The translations under genes and the position numbers were made by a program. 64,000 nt of DNA from Stichopus chloronotus (lineage: Eukaryota; Echinodermata; Holothuroidea; Aspidochirotida; Stichopodidae): assembly GCA_021234535.1 (NCBI GenBank), contig CM037833.1, positions 6,687,715-6,751,714 on the forward strand, in the 5' to 3' direction. Below are positions 58,421-64,000 of the stretch, one piece after another. Under the pieces are notes generated by a model, which saw nothing but the letters and a program-made list of their open reading frames with translations, was not told where the DNA came from and searched no databases. Each line of letters starts with the position of its first letter. The stretch's first letter is position 1.

Positions 58421-59939
58421 CATGTACGTACAGTTTTCCTCACAAACGATTATAAAGTGATCATGAGATCACTGCACTTATTAGAGAAACTGCTCAATAT
58501 CAATTGACTTTAGTCCCATTTTCAAGGTAACTGAAAGTAAAGCTTACTTGCAGCAGGATGGTCTGTATGATGAATAAAATAAAAAACCTCTATCATAATT
58601 CTTCTTCTTTTCTCTTCCATTTGATTATAACATGGAAAACAACATAGACGCTATATTTCTTGTGGAGAAATTTCATGAAGTACAGTATCAACTACGAAGA
58701 CTTTTTTGAGCTAAAAAATAAACAGAATCGCTTCCCGCAGTAAATACATGAACTTGCAAATAAACACATATGGTCAAAAAGAGAAAACTCAGGAACACTA
58801 TGTAATATACGTTTATCTAAAGCTAAACCAAGCATTAATTCAATCTATACATAAGCAATACATCATACATTAGCATACAATTTCCACAACATTCAAAGAG
58901 TTGGGTTAAAGCAACTTTTGATCATGGCCACATTAATTGTTTATTTAGGTCACAAGGATGTTTATTTAGCTCCCATAAAGACTGCATCAATGAAAAGTAA
59001 TGAAAAAAAATGTAAGAATCATGACTTAGTCATAGGCGTGTATGTAATGAGTAAACACTCAGTGAAAAGTCTCATTTTACTTTTCACTTTACATTCAAGG
59101 GAGTCGATGGGTAGTGTCTTTCTAGTTTGATACTTCAGTAGTAACAGGGAGGCAGATATATTTATTTATCATGCTGCTACATTAACGCCTGAATACGGTT
59201 TCTTTTAGACAAACATACAATGGCCTGTCTGTATGTAGATAAACTACAATACTAGTACACTAGCAACAATACTTTCCTCAGTCCACAGTACTTCCCTAAA
59301 ACTATTTTTAGGTCTTTCATCTTGCGATATTTACATTTTTTCTCAAAAAAACTCGACGACAATACTCCAAAAGAGTCAATGCCTAGTTCGGTCGATGTTC
59401 CTAGTTCGGTCGATGTTGCTCTTCTTTTTTTCTTTTTGGAATAAATAACCCAACTAATTAATTTGGTATTATGTATTGAGTACATTTTCATTGCTAGCTG
59501 TAAGTTGCCAAGAGACAAACTCAATTGAACACACATGTTCTATTGTGCTTTCAAATCGATTCTTTCTCTTTTTATATTAATGAGACGACGCTGGAGCACT
59601 GTGAATATATTTTGTTATTTTACTAAATATTTTATTGATGTATCAACGTAGACAAAGAGATGTATTTTTATATCTATGTTTATATCTATGTTTATATTAC
59701 ACTGTCATTGCTGAACAGTTTTGACCAATCAGATTAGATTACGTGCTGCAAATGTCTTATGTTATTGCACATACTCGTAAAAATGAGAGCTTTTGGCTGG
59801 CGTTTGCTGACTGCTTTTGGCGTTTGCTGACTGCATTGGAGAAGATCTGTGTTCTTTCGATAAGCTTTCGATAAACATATAGGATCATTGTAAGTACAAA
59901 ATATTTAATATTTTACTTAGTATTTACATATAAACTGTA

Positions 59940-60100
59940 AAATTGTCTCATTTACTAAATGCAAGATCTATCATGCAGTTATGATTTTAATTTCTGTTGT
60001 ATTGGAAGCTCATGATAAGAGTGGATGTTGATCACATTACATTAATAACGTGATAAAAGCTACCCTAAGTAATTAATTTGTGTCTGATGTGTCTATACAG
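59940..60100. repeat. ancient duplication, left copy (pairs with 63866-64000)
   Basis: GATCTATC..CAGTTATGATTTTAATT, TGTTGTAT, GATCACATTACATTAATAACGTGAT and GCTACCCTAAGTA align with 63866-64000 at moderate identity. The right copy runs off the window. Confidence 0.55.
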
Positions 60101-60479
60101 TACAAGCATTAACCGGGTGATATAAACACTACTGTAACCGACCAAAGGCTTGTAAACGAAAATCTGCACCCGCATTGGTTATGTACATTGTAATCAGTGA
60201 AATTGACTTGGTGATACTGTTTTACTGTGTAAAGTTACAGAACCAAACGTTAGTAACTGTCGTTTGGAATTCAACTTTCAAAGAGGCAGGCGGATGATCT
60301 GAAATTTACCTAAAGGAATGAGAAAAACTCCTTTCGAAGAGTTAATCTCATTATTTGGGATTTTAAGACTCCTACTTATGTATTCTGTGTTTAAGGGAGT
60401 ATACTTTTGAGTGGGAAAGAATGACGAAATTGTGACAAGCGTTTTGTAGACAAACACGGACACCCTCACCTAAATTCTG

Positions 60480-60785
60480 TCACCCCTTTTCACCTAGACC
60501 CACTAATTTTTTATTGTCTCGATCCAAGCACACTACGAGGTGGCCTTCATAATGTCCACTGGTCCACCTAGTTTCATCTGAAAAGACAAAGTGGTATAAG
60601 GTGGGCCACCATTTAAGTGTCATTGCAACGACCGAAGTAGGTCGCTTGAGTACAATATCTCCTCCATGTATACTGGGTATTTTCCCACACTGAGGACGAG
60701 TATTACTCGAGCATGACATGACTGATATGGTGCGCATAGCGTGCCATAAGTCTACAAATTGGCATATGTCGAATGAAATCGGCAT
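60480..60785 (-). pseudogene. possible Tc1/mariner-like transposase scrap
   Basis: The - strand frame contains KRPTSVVAMTLKW, LYHFVFSDETRW and HYEGHLVVCLDRDN. FSDETRW in this setting resembles the second catalytic Asp block (V.FSDES+F) of Tc1/mariner transposases. Neither the first nor the third catalytic residue is visible, so the call is tentative. Confidence 0.3.
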
Positions 60786-62139
60786 CTGTTAGTTTCTCGT
60801 AATTCTATTGGACAAGAAAGGCACATGACAGGTCCTCGAATTCTGATATTTTTTCCCCAGATCTTAAGTTATTCTTGCCAAATTTAATATCACGGAGCAC
60901 GTTCATCATCTTGCATCTTTGAAATAATTCCTTTGCGGGAAAACTCTTTATGTTAGCATACATTTATCACTAGAACTGAGTACAAATTTAGTGTGGGTTC
61001 CTTAAGTTCCAAAATACCAGCGGTTTATTGAAGGATGAACTGTGTTTGTAACATAAGTTTACCACTGTCTACAAGGTGCTTACCTCAACTGTCCATGTGC
61101 CGTATAAGATACAGTTTACTTTAACCCTAAGTGAGCCGAATATTGTATTATTATTGTTAAAGAGATATCTCTAAAATATCTCTCTTTAGATACATACATA
61201 TACATATGATAAATATTTAAAGTGTTAGGAAGTAATAATTTCGCCAGTAGTTGTTATAATTGTAGCTGTTGGTGGTACTACGTCGTATCAACATGATTTT
61301 AAACATTATTACTTTTTCATGAATGTGAGACAGTATTTCAATCCATGCAACCGTGTTTCTAGTTAAGATACTATTTCTAGTGTGAATGACATCGGTATTG
61401 CAGTACGTGTACCCTCCCTCAGTATTATATACCAGAGAAGGAGGTAACGTGTTTGTACTGTACAAAAAGAAAAAAGAACCGAGGTGACGGGGTCTACTAC
61501 ATACTGTGCATGAAACGCATTCAGCATTTGCACGCACGCCAACGCATTCCTCGTATTACCAGCCCCCTTGCATCTGATGTCCAATTAAGTACGTGCGGGG
61601 TCTCCTCCATCAATCTGTACGCACCTAGCGTAGCAATAAGTATACTGTTCGTTTGCCTTGGGGAGGGAGGTCAATGCAAGGGGGGGGGGGGGGGGGGTGG
61701 TATACGTCTAGACATATGGGCACATTTGCAAGAATTTGTGTCTAATTGTACGTGCATGCATATGTTGTGACAGTGGCTCATACCACTAAATAAGTTTGAA
61801 TATCCAGCATGCTATTCTATCCACAGATTGAAATCTAAAAACTATTTTTAGAGACCAAAGCGGTTTGCTAGTACATGGAATGATAAGTATCGAACGATTA
61901 TGAAATACAATAGGCATGAGATTTGCATTCCCATAAATTACCCACACTCTAAATCCACTATGGTTAAAATTGACCGTAGGTTGGCCAACTATGCACCGAC
62001 CCAAACTATGGTCAAATTGTTACACGTAAACATAGTGAATTTAGAGTTCACTGGTTGAATTGTGAAGTAAGTGACTTTTGCCATGAAGACGGAAATTGTT
62101 AAGGAGAGGTATACTGCAGTGAAGTATTGTCGTGCACTG

Positions 62140-62362
62140 TACACTCAGAGAATTATTTACTTAAATTATGTAACATAAGAACTCCATAAATTTTATGTAA
62201 AATCAATGTAAGCAGTATTTGTAAATTCTACATAATTATGGTAAATTTTACTACATTTTAGTAAAATTGTTACATCATAATGTAAGATTTACATTAAATG
62301 TGTGTAAAATTTTACCAAAAAGTTATGGAGTTCTTATTTTACTTTACGTTTTTGTGAATGTA
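62140..62362. mobile_element. small MITE with TAAGAACTCCATAA inverted repeats
   Basis: TAAGAACTCCATAA at 62176-62189 is perfectly inverted at 62323-62336. Imperfect pairing continues outward (TACACTCAGAGAA against TACATTCACAAAA at about 62148 and 62362) and inward (TTTTATGTAAAAT / ATTTTAC). It is AT-rich with no open frame, about 160-220 bp. Confidence 0.65.
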
Positions 62363-62869
62363 GATAATTACAAGATAGGATTCTAATGGTGATCAGCAAC
62401 TGTGTCCAGGAACCTATCACAGCATTCTTTGAGAGTATTCAGTATGCCCAAGTTCGATAGCATTGAATGAAAAGGGTTTTTTGCATGTGAACAGAAATAT
62501 GTATTTTTAATACCTGGACAAATTTAGTAACGAGCCTTGTTTCAGATCTGAAATACGAGTTGCATTGGTAATCTTTATTTTTCATCAGGGATTCAGGGAA
62601 GAGAAAGTAGGGGATTTCTGAAAGAGTTCTATGCATTTATCTTCCAGATATATGGATATTAAAATTGTCTGGACTTCCGTGTTGACCCAACAATATTCAG
62701 ACTCTCCAAGAAAGCCGAGCCGTCAATCACTGGTACTTGAGAACAAACAGCCCAATGGGAACGAATGTGAATATTCATATATGCAACGACGGGGCTTAAA
62801 CAATGTTTCTTTCTTTGTAGTGGCTACAACATATTGGACATTCAGTGGGAAAATATGACGATGTTTCAA

Positions 62870-63070
62870 CTTATAATAGAGCTTTAAGGCCATGATTCTG
62901 GAGCCCATATGCCACCTTTCGTGGTGCATGTTTGTCTCTCAATCAATAATTGTGAATGAAATATTGGCGTGATCGTTTCCCTTTTAGGTCTTGTTATCTT
63001 TTTTTAGGAGAAAACTGAAGTTATGCAACTATAAATCCTATTCTCATGGCAACTTAATGTGTTTTTCATA
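62870..63070. repeat. ancient duplication, right copy (pairs with 58180-58420)
   Basis: See the left copy. The strongest anchor is CTCAATCAATAATTGTGAAT at 62938. Confidence 0.5.
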
Positions 63071-63398
63071 CAAACGCCATCACTAACTGCCGTTCTACGT
63101 AAACAAGAAAAAAAATAAAATAAAATATAGTGAGAAACTTTACATTTTGTCCACATCGAGTTTCCGCTCAAACATCTCATTCACAAAACACAAACTGTTA
63201 ATCCTTTCAGCTGAACACGAGCTAAAGCAACAAATCCAGCAACTGATCCATGGCGATCAGATCGTTATTGATTTTCATCTTCAACTCATTTCTATAGCTC
63301 ATGGTATACAAATCACATGGATCGAGATTACCGATTGTTGTTAGGAGGTGATCTTTGTGTGTGTGTGCAAGTGTGGGCGTATGTGTCTACAAAAAAAG

Positions 63399-63800
63399 TG
63401 TGTCACAATTCCCTGACAGAGTGTAAGTCGATTGACTTTAAAAGTCGGTGGGTAGGTACCTCTATATGCGGTGTCCGCCGGACGAATGATGTTGTAGGTC
63501 AAAGATCAAGGCTTACAGGTCACGAAACGAAAAACACATTCGCAACATAATCTCTATGTGTAACTATCCTACAGTAATAAAGTAGACGATACCATGTTTT
63601 AAAATGTTGATGACGTTACGAGGTCAACTTAAGATCACAGATTCAAAGGCCAAATCTTGTAGAAATGCGCTGAAAAAGTGTTCCACGATTTCCTCAAAAT
63701 TTGTAGTTACATTTATGAATAAGCGATGTAGTAGCCGTCTGTCCGATGACGTCATAGATCAAGGCCAACCTCACGGATACATTTTGCATAATACCCCATA
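63399..63800. repeat. two diverged ~275 bp units with RGGTCAAAGATCAAGG
   Basis: GTGTGTCACAATTCCCTGAC (63399) with GTCCGCCGGACGAATGATGT (63469) recurs as GTGTTCCACGATTTCCTC (63678) with GTCTGTCCGATGACGTCAT (63738). Both carry AGATCAAGG and a following CTCACGG or GTCACGA box. Related in style to the GGTCA arrays at 29-33 kb. Confidence 0.5.
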
Positions 63801-63865
63801 ATACAGTGTGTTAGAAGCAGGTAGAGCATGTGCAAACATGACATTTTATATCATTGGTATATTTG

Positions 63866-64000
63866 TAAGATCTGTCTTCCAGTCATCATTTTAATTATGT
63901 TGTATCAGAAGTTTATGGCAAGGCTGTACGTCGATCACGTAATTTTATTAGCGTGATCAGAGCTACACTGAATACTTGTACTAGCTTCTGATATGTGTAT
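63866..64000. repeat. ancient duplication, right copy, cut by window end
   Basis: Colinear with 59940-60100 (GTAAGATCTGTC, GATCACGTAATTTTATTAGC, TGATCAGAGCTACACT). Confidence 0.55.

Overview
This window looks like genomic DNA from a metazoan, most likely a marine invertebrate. Coding exons are short, have clean GT-AG junctions and are separated by long AT-rich introns. The rest is dominated by decayed retroelements (Penelope-like and CR1/Jockey-type LINEs), MITE-like termini with long G or C runs, tandem arrays and microsatellites. A death-domain gene among this repeat content would fit an echinoderm such as a sea cucumber, but that placement is inference. No bacterial operon, phage or CRISPR structure is visible.

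Layout. 1-4.7 kb: small tandem duplications, a degenerate 125-160 bp array, and the first copy of a 914 bp sequence repeated almost perfectly 16.4 kb downstream (1949-2862 and 18366-19279). 4.7-7.2 kb: a G-rich MITE-like block, then a Penelope-like element (PLE) in two opposed pieces (reverse transcriptase on -, GIY-YIG region on +), ending in a (TA)n tract. 7.9-12 kb: a ~642 bp tandem array. 13-21.8 kb: mostly featureless, with small repeats.

21.8-41.6 kb, + strand: the one convincing host gene. Ten exons with compatible phases give a 395-residue model: a very short N-terminus, one membrane segment, a charged helical region, a Ser/Thr/Asn-rich linker and a C-terminal death domain. Two places in it show exon duplication. 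The ~11.5 kb intron (27.1-38.6 kb) holds a GGTCA-rich array (29.0-30.3 kb), a ~1.04 kb element with 12 bp inverted ends and an internal GGTCA array (32.25-33.29 kb), and an antisense, broken transposase-like gene with a CGGQNRN motif (34.2-36.4 kb).

41.6-64 kb: MITE ends; a nearly full-length LINE on the - strand with ORF1 and ORF2 remnants (47.7-51.6 kb); a second LINE 3' relic (52.2-52.5 kb); a PLE fragment between ~105 bp inverted repeats that carry a hammerhead-ribozyme-like core (57.2-57.9 kb); a minisatellite; a possible Tc1-like scrap; a small MITE; and ancient colinear duplications at 58-60 and 63-64 kb.

The candidates most worth follow-up are the membrane death-domain gene with its recently formed exon, the hammerhead-like cores in the PLE ends, and the near-identical 914 bp repeat with matching inverted flanks.
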